A stretch of DNA of 64,000 bases from Pseudaminobacter sp047739745 (GCF_047739745.1 NZ_JBLLVA010000006.1:1-64000), one strand, 5' to 3'. Shown: positions 8,813 through 18,055, counted from the first letter of the stretch. Program-made: numbers and translations. The notes: generated from the letters alone by a model not told the origin.

Positions 8813-9556
8813 TCATGTCGCGGCCTTGTCCAGGCTCTCGTTCGATGCCCCTTGCCGATATGAAATCACCGACAGGAACCGGATCGGTAATTTCGTCAGT
8901 TCGTAGGGCCCATGAGGGGCATCCGCGTCGAAGTACAGGCTGTCCCCCTGGGTCATGCGATAGCGGTTCCTGCCATGGCCATAGACGACCTCGCCTTCCA
9001 ACACGTAGAGGAACTCTATGCCGCCATGCTGGAAGATGGGGAATTCATCCGAGGGTTCGGTCAGGGTGATGAGATAAGGCTCGACGACAAGGCCGCTGCT
9101 GCTGGCACCGGAATAGCCGAGAAGTTTATAGTGATGACCGGCACGCGTCCCACGCCGTTGGACATTCACGCCCTCGCCAGCCTTGACGAAAGTCGCTTCG
9201 TCCTTTTCCTCGAAGCGCCTGAACAATGAGGTCATCGGCAGGCCGAGCGCGGTTGCCAGCGCCTGGAGCGTGTTGAGGGAGGGAGAAATGGAGCCGTTTT
9301 CGATCTTGGAAAGCATTCCTATGGAGATACCCGCTGAGGAAGCGAGTTCCATGATCGTCATGTCATGCTTCCTGCGACAGCTCCGAACTTCGCGCCCGAT
9401 CGCGGCCTGCAGCATGGTTTCGCGACGGTCTCGAGGCGCATGGGGATTTTGAGAATAGAGGGGAATGAGCAAAGGCGCGCTCACACGTCGAGAAACTTTT
9501 AGTGCCTGTGTCTTTTCACCCAGCGGCGGGCCTGCCGCACTGAAGAACTCCGTCAT
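8813..9556 (-). CDS. XRE-family regulator with C-terminal cupin domain
   Basis: A 247-aa regulator. Residues about 50-115 are an XRE helix-turn-helix (GREVRSCRRKHDMTIMELASSAGISIGMLSKIENG). Residues about 165-235 are a single-domain cupin with HGGIEFLYVLEGEVVYGHG and a final DADAPHGPYEL. Such proteins sense small ligands, as PuuR does for polyamines. The ATG start has GGAAAGGAA 5 bases upstream. The first 45 residues are not typical of the family, but no better start carries as good a ribosome site. It ends the urease cluster, 66 bp after ureJ, so it may regulate urease or the amiC promoter next to it. Confidence 0.82.
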   Translation of the reverse strand: MTEFFSAAGPPLGEKTQALKVSRRVSAPLLIPLYSQNPHAPRDRRETMLQAAIGREVRSCRRKHDMTIMELASSAGISIGMLSKIENGSISPSLNTLQALATALGLPMTSLFRRFEEKDEATFVKAGEGVNVQRRGTRAGHHYKLLGYSGASSSGLVVEPYLITLTEPSDEFPIFQHGGIEFLYVLEGEVVYGHGRNRYRMTQGDSLYFDADAPHGPYELTKLPIRFLSVISYRQGASNESLDKAAT

Positions 9557-9588
9557 TGCTTTCCTTTCCAGGTCGCATTGATAAGTCG

Positions 9589-9615
9589 AGAGGCGCCCGG
9601 TTGTTGGGCGCCTCT
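9589..9615. repeat. Perfect 10-bp inverted repeat between ureJ and cupin regulator
   Basis: AGAGGCGCCC and GGGCGCCTCT pair perfectly around a 7-base loop. There is no T-run on either side, so this is not a classic intrinsic terminator. It could protect the 3' end of the urease message or lower expression of the regulator gene that follows. Confidence 0.75.
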
Positions 9616-9622
9616 TGGCGGC

Positions 9623-10225
9623 TCACAGAACGCCGGTGAGGATGCCGACGCCGGCCAGCGAGGCGGCACCGCCCAGGCATTTGACCAGCGTGGCGCCCTT
9701 CGCCTCAGCGGCGCGGCCGAGCACGAGCCCGCCGGCAAGGCCCGCTGCATGTAGCAGCGCGGTGGCGGCGATGAAGCCGCTGCCATAGGCGAGGCCACCC
9801 ACCGTCTCCGGCATCTCGGCGCCATGGGCATGGCCGTGGAAGATGGCGAAGAAGCCGACCAGCCCCATGGCGGCGGCAACCGGGGCGGTCAGCCCGAAGG
9901 CGACGGCCGCGCCAAGCACGACGATCGACAGGGCGATGCCGAGTTCGACGAAGGGCAGGCCGAACCCGGCAAGGCCAAGCCCGCCGCCGAGCGCCATGAC
10001 GGCAACGAAGCTCGCCGGCACCAGCCACAATGCCCGGCCGCCAAGCTGCGCGGCCAAAAGGCCGACCATCACCATCGCCAGAACGTGGTCGAGGCCGCCC
10101 AGCGGATGCGCAAAGCCGTGCGCGAAGCCGCTCGCATGGCCTATGCCGGTGTGTGCGAATGCCAGACTTGGCACCACCGTCATGAGCGCCGACGCTGCTA
10201 GATTGACGAGTATCTTGCGGTTCAT
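9623..10225 (-). CDS. ureJ: HupE/UreJ-family nickel permease
   Basis: A 200-aa membrane protein. Residues 1-24 are a signal peptide ending in SLAFA before the mature His. The conserved HTGIGHASGFAHGFAHPLGGLDHVLAM block of the HupE/UreJ family follows, with a second FHGHAHG motif near residue 130. About six membrane segments are visible. Family members import or handle Ni2+ for urease or hydrogenase. Its place at the end of the ure operon, 56 bp after ureD, supports nickel supply to this urease. Confidence 0.88.
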   Translation of the reverse strand: MNRKILVNLAASALMTVVPSLAFAHTGIGHASGFAHGFAHPLGGLDHVLAMVMVGLLAAQLGGRALWLVPASFVAVMALGGGLGLAGFGLPFVELGIALSIVVLGAAVAFGLTAPVAAAMGLVGFFAIFHGHAHGAEMPETVGGLAYGSGFIAATALLHAAGLAGGLVLGRAAEAKGATLVKCLGGAASLAGVGILTGVL

Positions 10226-10281
10226 GTTTGTCTTCCTTTCATGCTATGGGCAGCTATCTTCGAGATGTCGCAACCGTGCCG

Positions 10282-11160
10282 TCATTTACGACGCGGGGTT
10301 GGTGAGGCGCCGAATGCCGCGTCGACGGCCAGAACGAAGAGGCGTTCGGATACCGCGCGAGCCGCTATGGCGTTGGCGGCCAGGCAGCGGATGCCCCAAC
10401 CAATTCCGTTCGGCAGTTCGCTCACTCCGGTCACACATTCCGCAAAACTCAGGGATTCCGCCAGCGTCTGCCGCGACGGCAGAAGCGAGCAATCGCCAAG
10501 CAGCATGTAGTTGGCGACGACCCGCCAGTTGCCGATGGGCGACGCCGCACCAGCCAGCGCATCTCCTCCAATGCGGAAGCAATCGCGCGCCAGAAGGCGG
10601 CCTGAGCTGTCCTCGATTCTGACGTTCGAGCTCAGTTGGTCGAACCAGCGCGACCGGTCGTCGGGATCGTGCCTGGCGAAGGCATCGGCCAGAAGCAGGA
10701 TGGCGCCGGGCGCCAGACGCGCGATCAACGTGTTTTCGCAGGCAGCGCCCGGGAAAAGCACCAGCGGATCGGGTGTAAGCGCCAGAAACGCCCCCTCTTC
10801 CATGATCACTTTGCTGTGCTGACGTACCGGCTGACTGTGACAGTCGTGCACGATGGTCGCGGCCTGCGTGGTGATATGAGCGGCGGCATTCGCGCCGAGT
10901 TCATAGCAACTGGACAACTGCTCGCCACGGTAAAGACCGCCCGAGGAGGACTGCTGGTATATGGTGAGAAGCGAGGGGATGGCTGCATCAAGCGCGAAGG
11001 GGCGCGTGATGTGGAAGGGATAGGACACGAACTGCCGCCCGATATGAGTGCGCGCGCCATGACGGGCGAAGGACAGTTCGAAGCGGCCGCCGGGAACGCC
11101 GACTTGCTCCCGAGGCGCCCAAGGATCCCGCTCCTGGGTTCTGGGCCAGTGCGAGGTCAT
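10282..11160 (-). CDS. ureD: Urease accessory protein UreD/UreH
   Basis: A 292-aa protein starting MTSHWPRTQERD at the ATG that overlaps the ureG stop as ATGA; the open frame upstream is a shadow of ureG. Family landmarks are FPGAACENTLIARLAPGAILLLADAFARHDP and a central YQQSSSGGLYRGEQ block. UreD forms the UreDFG complex that loads nickel into apo-urease. It is diverged from the enterobacterial proteins I know, as expected for this urease type. The product is soluble. Confidence 0.85.
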   Translation of the reverse strand: MTSHWPRTQERDPWAPREQVGVPGGRFELSFARHGARTHIGRQFVSYPFHITRPFALDAAIPSLLTIYQQSSSGGLYRGEQLSSCYELGANAAAHITTQAATIVHDCHSQPVRQHSKVIMEEGAFLALTPDPLVLFPGAACENTLIARLAPGAILLLADAFARHDPDDRSRWFDQLSSNVRIEDSSGRLLARDCFRIGGDALAGAASPIGNWRVVANYMLLGDCSLLPSRQTLAESLSFAECVTGVSELPNGIGWGIRCLAANAIAARAVSERLFVLAVDAAFGASPTPRRK

Positions 11161-11804
11161 CGAAACAGCACGTCCGCGATGATGCGGTCGGCAATCTCGC
11201 CGACGCCGTCGCCCGTCCGACAATTGGTGAGAACCGTCGGACGTCCGGCACGCGCGGAACGAGCTGCGGCTTCCATTTTCTCCAGATCGACTCCGACATG
11301 CACGGCAAGGTCCTTCTTGTTGACCACCAGCAGGTCGCATTTCAGGACGCCGGGACCCTTCTTGCGCGGAATGTCGTCTCCGCCGGCAACGTCGATGACG
11401 AACATCCACCAGTCGACCAGGTCGAGCGAGAAGGTCGACGCGAGATTGTCGCCGCCGCTCTCGATCAGCACCAGCTCGACGTCGGGATAGCGCGCCTCCA
11501 GGTCGTCGGCGGCGGCGATGTTGAGGGTGGGGTCCTCGCGAATGACGGTATGTGGGCAAGCGCCCGCCTCCACCGCGGCAACGCGATCCGGATCGATAAG
11601 CCCGGAGCGCCTGATGCGCTCGGCGTCCTCTATGGTGACGAGATCATTGGTGATGATCGCAAGCGAAACGCCTCGTTCGGCAAAGGCGGGAATGAGCTTT
11701 TCGATCAGCGCGGTCTTGCCCGAACCGACCGGGCCGCCGATGCCGACACGAGCCGCCCCGACACGCGATGGCGATGAAGCGCCGGTGGAAGGTCTGACGT
11801 CCAT
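11157..11804 (-). CDS. ureG: Urease accessory GTPase UreG
   Basis: A 215-aa SIMIBI GTPase. The P-loop GGPVGSGKTAL is at about residues 23-33, the CPH nickel-binding motif is in GACPHTVI, switch residues are in ESGGDNLASTFS, and the base-recognition motif is VVNKKDL. It lacks the His-rich N-terminal tail found in some UreG proteins. It couples GTP hydrolysis to nickel insertion with UreE, UreF and UreD. It lies 4 bp after ureC and overlaps ureD by 4 bases. Confidence 0.95.
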   Translation of the reverse strand: MDVRPSTGASSPSRVGAARVGIGGPVGSGKTALIEKLIPAFAERGVSLAIITNDLVTIEDAERIRRSGLIDPDRVAAVEAGACPHTVIREDPTLNIAAADDLEARYPDVELVLIESGGDNLASTFSLDLVDWWMFVIDVAGGDDIPRKKGPGVLKCDLLVVNKKDLAVHVGVDLEKMEAAARSARAGRPTVLTNCRTGDGVGEIADRIIADVLFR

Positions 11805-11808
11805 GATC

Positions 11809-13521
11809 TCACCTCAACATGTAAAGCTGTGTCAGCGGCAGTTCGTGTGCCGGTTCGCAGGTTGCCAATTCGCCGTCGACGAACACGTCGAAGGTCTGCG
11901 GATCGACACGGATGTTGGGACATGCATCATTGTGCAACATGTCCTTCTTGCGCAGGTCGCGGGTGCCGCGCGAAGGCAGCAGCGCCTTGCGCAGATCGAG
12001 CGTTCTGGAAAGGCCGCGCTCGATCGCCAGCGGATTGACGAAACAGGCCGAAAGCGCCTGCTTGGCGCGGCCGAAAGCGCCCCATTGCGGACGCAGCAAC
12101 AATGGCTCGCACGTCATCAGCGAAGCGGCGCTGTCGCCCATCGCTCCCCATGCGATAAAGCCGCCCTTGATGACCAGCTCGGGCTTGATGCCGAAGAAGG
12201 CCGGCCGCCAGATGACGATATCGGCCATCTTGCCGTCTTCCAGCGAGCCGACATGCTCAGCGATGCCGAAGGTGCGGGCGGCGTTGATGGTGTATTTGGC
12301 GATGTAGCGCTTGATGCGCTCATTGTCGCCGAAACCCGTGGTTTCCTCTGGCAGCCGGCCGCGCTGCTTCTTCATCTTGTCGGCAAGCTGCCAGGTGCGG
12401 CAGATCACTTCGTTGATGCGGCCCATGCCCTGGCTGTCGGAGCCCAGCATGGAGATCGCACCGATGTCGTGCAGGATATCTTCGGCGGCGATGGTCTGGG
12501 CGCGAATACGGCTTTCGGCAAAGGCCACATCCTCCGGGATCGCCGGATTTAGATGATGGCAAACCATGGTCATATCGAGATGTTCGTCGAAGGTGTTGAC
12601 CGTGTAGGGATTGGTCGGGTTGGTCGACGACGGCAGGCACCAGGGAACGCCCGCCACTCTGATGATGTCAGGCGCATGGCCGCCGCCGGCGCCTTCGGTG
12701 TGATACATGTGGATGGTGCGTTCGTTGATGGCGGCCAGTGTATCTTCGAGGAAGCCGGATTCGTTCAGCGTGTCGGTGTGGATCTGGACGGGAAAGTCGA
12801 GCTCATCGGCAACCGTCAGGCAGGTGTCGATGGAGGCCGGCATGGTGCCCCAGTCCTCGTGCAGCTTCAGTCCGAGGCACCCCGTCTCGATCTGCTCCAC
12901 CAGCGATGCGGGCTTGTGCGAGTTGCCGCGACCCAGAAAGCCGAAATTGATTGGCCATTCCTCGGCCGCCTGCAGCATCTTGCCGACGTTGAAGGGGCCG
13001 CCGCAGTCGATGCCCACCGTGATCGGGCCAAGCGAGCCGCCGAGCATGGTGGTGATGCCGGACGCGATGGCATGATCGCAAAGCTGGGCGCTGTCGAAAT
13101 GAACATGCACGTCCAGCGCGCCAGCGGTGGCAATCAGCCCCTCGCAATCGCGCACCGTGGTGGCCGCCGAAACGATGAGGCGCGGATCGACACCGTCCAT
13201 GATTGCCGGATTGCCGGCCTTGCCGATGCCGACAATCTTGCCGTCCTTGATGCCAAGATCGCCCTTGACGATGCCGACCACGGCATCAATCACGGTGACA
13301 TTGCACAGCAGGAAGTCGAGCGCGCCTTGGGCGCTGGTTACGCCCGCTGCCAGCCCGGCGCCGTCGCGCAGGGTCTTGCCGCCGCCATGCAGGCATTCGT
13401 CACCATAGACGGCGAAATCTTTCTCGACGACGGCGACCAGTTCGGTGTCGCCGAGCCGAACGCCGTCACCGGTCGTCGGCCCATACATTGCAGCATATTC
13501 GCGGCGGGAAACTCTTGCCAT
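11809..13521 (-). CDS. ureC: Urease alpha (catalytic) subunit
   Basis: A 570-aa amidohydrolase that splits urea into ammonia and carbamate at a di-nickel centre. Every catalytic residue is visible: His139/His141 in HVH, carbamylated Lys219 in GLKLHEDWG, His248, His274, Cys321-His322 in the mobile flap MVCHHL, and Asp362 in GSDSQGMGR. The stretch after the first His pair reads FDSAQLCDHAIASG, where the common form as I know it has FICPQ. This marks a divergent alpha-subunit lineage that goes with the fused gamma-beta subunit. It should be active. Confidence 0.95.
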   Translation of the reverse strand: MARVSRREYAAMYGPTTGDGVRLGDTELVAVVEKDFAVYGDECLHGGGKTLRDGAGLAAGVTSAQGALDFLLCNVTVIDAVVGIVKGDLGIKDGKIVGIGKAGNPAIMDGVDPRLIVSAATTVRDCEGLIATAGALDVHVHFDSAQLCDHAIASGITTMLGGSLGPITVGIDCGGPFNVGKMLQAAEEWPINFGFLGRGNSHKPASLVEQIETGCLGLKLHEDWGTMPASIDTCLTVADELDFPVQIHTDTLNESGFLEDTLAAINERTIHMYHTEGAGGGHAPDIIRVAGVPWCLPSSTNPTNPYTVNTFDEHLDMTMVCHHLNPAIPEDVAFAESRIRAQTIAAEDILHDIGAISMLGSDSQGMGRINEVICRTWQLADKMKKQRGRLPEETTGFGDNERIKRYIAKYTINAARTFGIAEHVGSLEDGKMADIVIWRPAFFGIKPELVIKGGFIAWGAMGDSAASLMTCEPLLLRPQWGAFGRAKQALSACFVNPLAIERGLSRTLDLRKALLPSRGTRDLRKKDMLHNDACPNIRVDPQTFDVFVDGELATCEPAHELPLTQLYMLR

Positions 13522-13535
13522 GATCGCTTTTCTCC

Positions 13536-14231
13536 TCAGGCGCCGCGAAAACCGCGCGTGCGTGCATTTTCAAGAGCGGCGGCCTTCACCGCCGCGTCGT
13601 CGGCTCTCCCGTTCGAAAGCGCGTTGAGACCCGACAGTTCCTGTCGGCCACCGAAGCTTGTGAGCGAAACTTCCTTTTCCTGTCCCGGCTCGAAGCGCAC
13701 CGCCGTGCCGGCGGCGATATCCAGCCGCATGCCGAACGCCTGCTCGCGGTCGAAATCGAGCGCTTTGTTGACCTCGAAGAAGTGGTAATGGGAGCCGATC
13801 TGCACCGGCCGGTCACCGGTATTGACCACTGTAAGCGTGACCTTTGGGCGGCCTGCATTCAGTTCAATCTCGCCGTCCTGGGCGATGATGCCTCCCGGTT
13901 CCATGGTATCGGCGGCAGCGCCGGCCGCCGGCCGCAATGGCTCATGCACGGTAACCAGCTTGGTGCCGTCGCGAAACGTCGCCTCCACCTGCAACATCGG
14001 CAGCATCGCGGCGACACCGGGCATCACATCGGCCTGAGTGAGGATTTGCGAGCCGATCGACATCATCTCAGCAACGGATCGCCCTTCGCGAGCCCCTTCG
14101 AGGATCTCATCGGTGATGATCGCCACGGCTTCCGGATAGTTCAGCAGGAGGCCCTTGGCGCGACGTTTGCGTGCGAGTTCGGCTGCCGTGTATATCGTCA
14201 GGCGTTCCAGTTCGGTGGGGGTCAGAAGCAT
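13536..14231 (-). CDS. ureAB: Fused urease gamma-beta subunit (UreA-UreB)
   Basis: A 231-aa protein. Residues about 1-100 are the gamma subunit (LLTPTELERLTIYTAAELARKRRAKGLLLNYPEAVA). About 105-231 are the beta subunit (EPGGIIAQDGEIELNAGRP, then GSHYHFFEVNKALDFDR). Fusion of the two small subunits is known from Helicobacter and from one lineage of actinobacterial and alphaproteobacterial ureases. I choose the ATG at 14229-14231, 10 bases after GGAGG; an in-frame TTG 9 bases earlier is too close to that site. It lies 14 bp before ureC. Confidence 0.93.
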   Translation of the reverse strand: MLLTPTELERLTIYTAAELARKRRAKGLLLNYPEAVAIITDEILEGAREGRSVAEMMSIGSQILTQADVMPGVAAMLPMLQVEATFRDGTKLVTVHEPLRPAAGAAADTMEPGGIIAQDGEIELNAGRPKVTLTVVNTGDRPVQIGSHYHFFEVNKALDFDREQAFGMRLDIAAGTAVRFEPGQEKEVSLTSFGGRQELSGLNALSNGRADDAAVKAAALENARTRGFRGA

Positions 14232-14291
14232 CGGTGACAATCCTCCTCAGGACAGTTCTTGTGCGAGATCCGCGCTATCATGGGCGGGCAC

Positions 14292-14975
14292 TCAATTGGA
14301 AAATAGGCGCTGACCGGAGGCGCCATGCAGCGCCACGGCGATCTCGCAAAGCGGCGTGAAGGAACGAAGCGGCTCGTCATCGGCGACAGGTGCCGCACTT
14401 GCCGCTTCGATCAGTGGCAATGCCCGGCCAATCGCCGCCTGAGCTTCGATCGCGCCGATGACGCCAAGCCGCACCGCGGCCGTCGCAAGCGAGGCCACCA
14501 TCTGATAACCGCCCATCGCCACCGCGGTGTCCTCGTCGAGGTCGAGCGTCCGCCAGAGCAATCCCTGAACCACGGCCAGGTGGCCGCAGGCCGAACCGGT
14601 CCGGATCAGCGCGCGATAGCTTGCCGCGCCTGCGGTGCCGAGCCGCTGATGCGCCGTCAACAGCGCCAGGCCGTTGCGCCGCGAGCCGGCCCGCAGGCCC
14701 TCGGTAAAGGTCGATGCTTCGACCTCGCGATCGAGTTCGGCAATTTCCTCCAACTTGCCGGCAAGTCGATGTGCCCGCACCAGAGCCACACGATCGGACT
14801 CGGCCCAGCGGTAGAGGATCTGCCCTTCCACAAAGCGGGCGAAATCGAACTCGCCGAGCCGATCGGCAAGGGAGGAAGAAGCTTCGAGCCCTTGCGAGAA
14901 GGCAAAGCCGCCCGATGGAAACTGGCCGTCGGCATGCTGCAACGCCACAAGCAGGCTTGCGGTTGGCACGTTCAT
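14292..14975 (-). CDS. ureF: Urease accessory protein UreF
   Basis: A 227-aa, mostly helical protein starting MNVPTASLLVALQHADGQFPSGGFAFSQGLE, the usual UreF opening (DxxFPxGxFxxSxGLE). It bridges UreD and UreG in the activation complex. The ATG overlaps the ureE stop as ATGA; the longer open frame upstream overlaps ureE and is not used. It is followed after 60 bp by the fused structural gene. Confidence 0.9.
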   Translation of the reverse strand: MNVPTASLLVALQHADGQFPSGGFAFSQGLEASSSLADRLGEFDFARFVEGQILYRWAESDRVALVRAHRLAGKLEEIAELDREVEASTFTEGLRAGSRRNGLALLTAHQRLGTAGAASYRALIRTGSACGHLAVVQGLLWRTLDLDEDTAVAMGGYQMVASLATAAVRLGVIGAIEAQAAIGRALPLIEAASAAPVADDEPLRSFTPLCEIAVALHGASGQRLFSN

Positions 14976-15424
14976 TCGGTCTCCTCCGACAGCTCGACGC
15001 GTCCACTCGAAACCATCGGCTCGATGCGCTCCGCATAAGCCTCGGCCGGCCCATCCTGTGCGACGAGAAGATCGTCGCCATCGAAACGCACACGCCAATG
15101 AAGGTTACCGGCATGATAGCCGAGCTCCAGCGCATCGCTTGCCGAATGCGCTGACAGCCGCAGCCAACGCTGCTTGCCGGAACGCACGACGATGGCGCGC
15201 TCGGCATCCAGAAGCAGCACCGCGCCATCATAGAGCTTCTGGTCACGCGGCAGCGTGATTGCCACCTCTTCGCCCTCTTCGGTGAGGGACATGAGGCGCC
15301 GCCGGTCAAGATCATGCGGCTCGATGGTCACGAACTCGACCTTGCCGTGATGCTCCAGATCATGCAGCGTTTCGTGAAAGGCCGGATCGGTCCGGCTGCC
15401 AAGCACACTTTCAACACGGATCAT
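14972..15424 (-). CDS. ureE: Urease accessory nickel chaperone UreE
   Basis: A 150-aa protein with UreE N-terminal and metal-binding C-terminal domains. His104 and His109 in LGYHAGNLHWRVRF match the two internal nickel ligands of the family. It lacks a poly-His tail, so it is a chaperone rather than a store. It lies 20 bp after urtE and overlaps ureF, so urease maturation genes and the urea importer are one operon. Paralogue of the orphan at 230-682. Confidence 0.9.
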   Translation of the reverse strand: MIRVESVLGSRTDPAFHETLHDLEHHGKVEFVTIEPHDLDRRRLMSLTEEGEEVAITLPRDQKLYDGAVLLLDAERAIVVRSGKQRWLRLSAHSASDALELGYHAGNLHWRVRFDGDDLLVAQDGPAEAYAERIEPMVSSGRVELSEETE

Positions 15425-15444
15425 TTGCCGGAACCTTTCTGCTG

Positions 15445-16140
15445 CTACAAGCTCATGTGCTTGCGGATCAGCTCGCCGCTGAGTTCCGCAGTCTCACCCG
15501 ATGCGGCGATGCGCCCCTTTTCCAGGATGGCGAAGCGATGTCCCGCCGTGCGCGCGAAACGAATTTTCTGTTCGACCAGTATGATCGTCAACCCATGGTC
15601 TCGGTTGAGCGAGATGATCGCCCGTTCGATGTCCTCGACGATGTTCGGCTGGATGCCTTCGGTCGGTTCGTCAAGAACGAGGATGCTGGGATCCGTCGCC
15701 AGCGCGCGGGCGATTGCGAGCTGCTGCTGTTGTCCACCCGAGAGATTGGTGCCGCGGCGGTTCAGATGGTCCTTCAGGAACGGAAACAGCGTCCAGACCA
15801 AGGGCGGCACCGACATGTTGCCGTCGGCGCGGGCATTGCAGCCGAGCAAGATATTATCGAGCACGCTAAGGCCTGGAACGATTTCGCGGCCTTGCGGGAC
15901 ATAACCGATACCGCGCCGCGCACGTTCGTAGGTGAGGTCCCTGCTGATATCGGCGCCCTCGAACTCGATGGCGCCCGTCGTACGCACATCTATGCCGAGA
16001 AGGCTTCTGAGCAGGGTGGTCTTGCCAACACCATTGCGTCCCAACAGGCAGAAGGTCTCACCCTTTTTAATCTCGAGATTGAGGCCATGAATGATGTGGC
16101 TTGTTCCGTAGAACACATTGAGGTTGCTGAATTTAAGCAT
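15445..16140 (-). CDS. urtE: ABC transporter ATPase, UrtE type (module 2)
   Basis: A 231-aa ATPase starting MLKFSNLNVFYG with Walker A GRNGVGKTT, signature LSGGQQQQ and Walker B ILVLDEPTEGIQPN. As in module 1, the DEPTEGIQP ending points to UrtE. The chosen ATG overlaps the urtD stop by 8 bases. It lies 20 bp before ureE, tying urea import to urease maturation. Confidence 0.92.
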   Translation of the reverse strand: MLKFSNLNVFYGTSHIIHGLNLEIKKGETFCLLGRNGVGKTTLLRSLLGIDVRTTGAIEFEGADISRDLTYERARRGIGYVPQGREIVPGLSVLDNILLGCNARADGNMSVPPLVWTLFPFLKDHLNRRGTNLSGGQQQQLAIARALATDPSILVLDEPTEGIQPNIVEDIERAIISLNRDHGLTIILVEQKIRFARTAGHRFAILEKGRIAASGETAELSGELIRKHMSL

Positions 16141-16927
16141 GGCTGAGCGTTGCCGATCCAAGATATGCCTCGATCACTGCGGGGTTGTGCTCGATCTCCT
16201 CGGCCGTTCCTTCGGCCAGGATCGCCCCCTGATGCATGACGGTGATGGTCCGGCAGATGCGCCGGACGAACGCCATGTCGTGCTCGATCACCAGCACGGT
16301 GTGGCGGCCCTCAAGGTCGAGCAGCAGTTCCGCCGTCTTGTCGGTTTCCGCCGCAGTCATGCCGGCCGCCGGCTCATCGAGAAGGATGATCTTCGGGTCC
16401 TGGCTGAGAACCATTGCCAGTTCGAGCCACTGAAGTTGCCCATGCGACAATTCCGAAGCCTTGCGGTTCATCAGGCCAAGCAGGCCTGTCCGCTCGGCGA
16501 CGGCAACTTCCGTGTCGTTCGGCCTGGCGCGGACGCGCTGAAGCAGGTTTTCGAAGACCCGCACGCGGCGATCGCTGGCTACCTGGAGATTCTCGAGCAC
16601 GGTCATTTCCTTGAAGACCGTCGGTGTCTGGAATTTGCGGCCGACGCCGCTCCTGGCGATCGCCGCCTCACCGATGCCGGTGATGTTGGTGTCACGCAGC
16701 CAGATCTCGCCCTCGGACGGCAGGGTCTTGCCGCAGAGCAGATCCAACAGCGTCGACTTCCCCGCGCCGTTCGCACCGATGATTACGCGCAGTTCGCCGT
16801 CTTCTATCGACAAGTCGACATTGCTCACCGCCGGAAACTCATCGAACCTTACGGTGAGATTCTTTGTCCGAAGAATCGGAGTGGTGGAGGTTCGGGGTTC
16901 GACTTCTGCAAAACTGTGGATCGTCAC
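16133..16927 (-). CDS. urtD: ABC transporter ATPase, UrtD type (module 2)
   Basis: A 264-aa ATPase with Walker A GANGAGKST, the UrtD-type signature LSHGQLQW and Walker B IILLDEPAAGMT. The start is GTG, 3 bp after the urtC stop. The first 18 residues are an extension before the ATPase core. Cytoplasmic partner of UrtE for the UrtBC channel. Confidence 0.92.
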   Translation of the reverse strand: MTIHSFAEVEPRTSTTPILRTKNLTVRFDEFPAVSNVDLSIEDGELRVIIGANGAGKSTLLDLLCGKTLPSEGEIWLRDTNITGIGEAAIARSGVGRKFQTPTVFKEMTVLENLQVASDRRVRVFENLLQRVRARPNDTEVAVAERTGLLGLMNRKASELSHGQLQWLELAMVLSQDPKIILLDEPAAGMTAAETDKTAELLLDLEGRHTVLVIEHDMAFVRRICRTITVMHQGAILAEGTAEEIEHNPAVIEAYLGSATLSHA

Positions 16928-16930
16928 CGC

Positions 16931-18040
16931 TCACGCCTCCTCGGTCTTCAGGCTTTGCGTCTTCAAACCTGGCCGCCTGTCGATCAGATCCTTGAAGATC
17001 CCGGCGATTCCGTTCGGCATGACGAGCACGACGAAGACGAACAGACCACCGAGGATGATTGGCCAGACCGGCTGGAACGTCGCGCTCTCACTGGCGAGGG
17101 AACCGATGAAATTGACGATCAGCGCGCCGATGCAGGCTCCAAGCAGGGACGCGCGACCGCCGGTTGCCGCCCAGATGACCATGGAAATGCTGAAGGGAAC
17201 GGCCATCAGCGATGGCGCGGCAAATTCCGCGGTCAGCGTGAAAAGCATACCGGCCAGGCCAGCCACGCCGGCCGAGATGCAGAAGATGAAGAGCTTATAG
17301 TTCTCGACATTGTAGCCGAGATAGCGTGCGCGCGCCTCGTCCTCACGGATAGCTTTCAAAACCTGGCCGATGCGGCCTGAAAGCATATAGCGCGCGGCCA
17401 AAATCACGATCAGAAGGGTGATCGCGACAAGATAATAGACGCTTGGCCCATAAGGATCGAACTCAAAGCCGCCGATCTCCAGCAGCGCCAGGCTCGCCAG
17501 TCCGTTGAAGCCGCCGGTCAGCGGCTGGTTGTTGATGATCAGCAACTGACCGATCAGCGCGAAAGCGAGCGTTATGATGCTCACATAGACGCCGGTGGTG
17601 CGACGCTTGAACATAACGTAACCGACGGCGGCCGCGAGCACGCAGGGCACCACGATCGCGGCGATCATTCCGAAGGCAACCGACCGAAACGGTATCCAGA
17701 GGAACGACCCCGGCGTGACGCAGCAAAGATCGCGTATGGCGTCCGGCTCCATATTGAGCAGCATGAGTTCCGGCACCGGATTGTTTTCAGGGATCGCCAG
17801 AGTCAGCGACATCGCCAGCATGTACGCGCCCATGCCGAAGAACAGCCCTTGGCCGAGGCTGAGGATGCCGGCATAGCCCCACGACATGCTGATGCCCAGC
17901 GCGCAGATGGAATAGACAAGATAGGTCGCGACGCGATTGGTCCAGAAACTGTTCAGCACCAAGGGAAGCGCAAGCACGACTGCGAAAAATACGATGTAGG
18001 CTGCGATGGAAGCGTTACGATAGGTCATATGCTTGTCCAC
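16931..18040 (-). CDS. urtC: ABC transporter permease, UrtC type (module 2)
   Basis: A 369-aa permease with about 9-10 membrane segments. It carries GISMSWGYAGILSLGQGLFFGMGAYML and the cytoplasmic REDEARARYLGYN loop of UrtC. A periplasmic insertion near residues 85-115, with two adjacent Cys (DLCCVTPG), is absent from the module 1 copy. The start is GTG, or an ATG four codons later; the evidence does not decide between them. Confidence 0.92.
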   Translation of the reverse strand: MDKHMTYRNASIAAYIVFFAVVLALPLVLNSFWTNRVATYLVYSICALGISMSWGYAGILSLGQGLFFGMGAYMLAMSLTLAIPENNPVPELMLLNMEPDAIRDLCCVTPGSFLWIPFRSVAFGMIAAIVVPCVLAAAVGYVMFKRRTTGVYVSIITLAFALIGQLLIINNQPLTGGFNGLASLALLEIGGFEFDPYGPSVYYLVAITLLIVILAARYMLSGRIGQVLKAIREDEARARYLGYNVENYKLFIFCISAGVAGLAGMLFTLTAEFAAPSLMAVPFSISMVIWAATGGRASLLGACIGALIVNFIGSLASESATFQPVWPIILGGLFVFVVLVMPNGIAGIFKDLIDRRPGLKTQSLKTEEA

Positions 18041-18055
18041 GTTCGGGCCTTGGGG

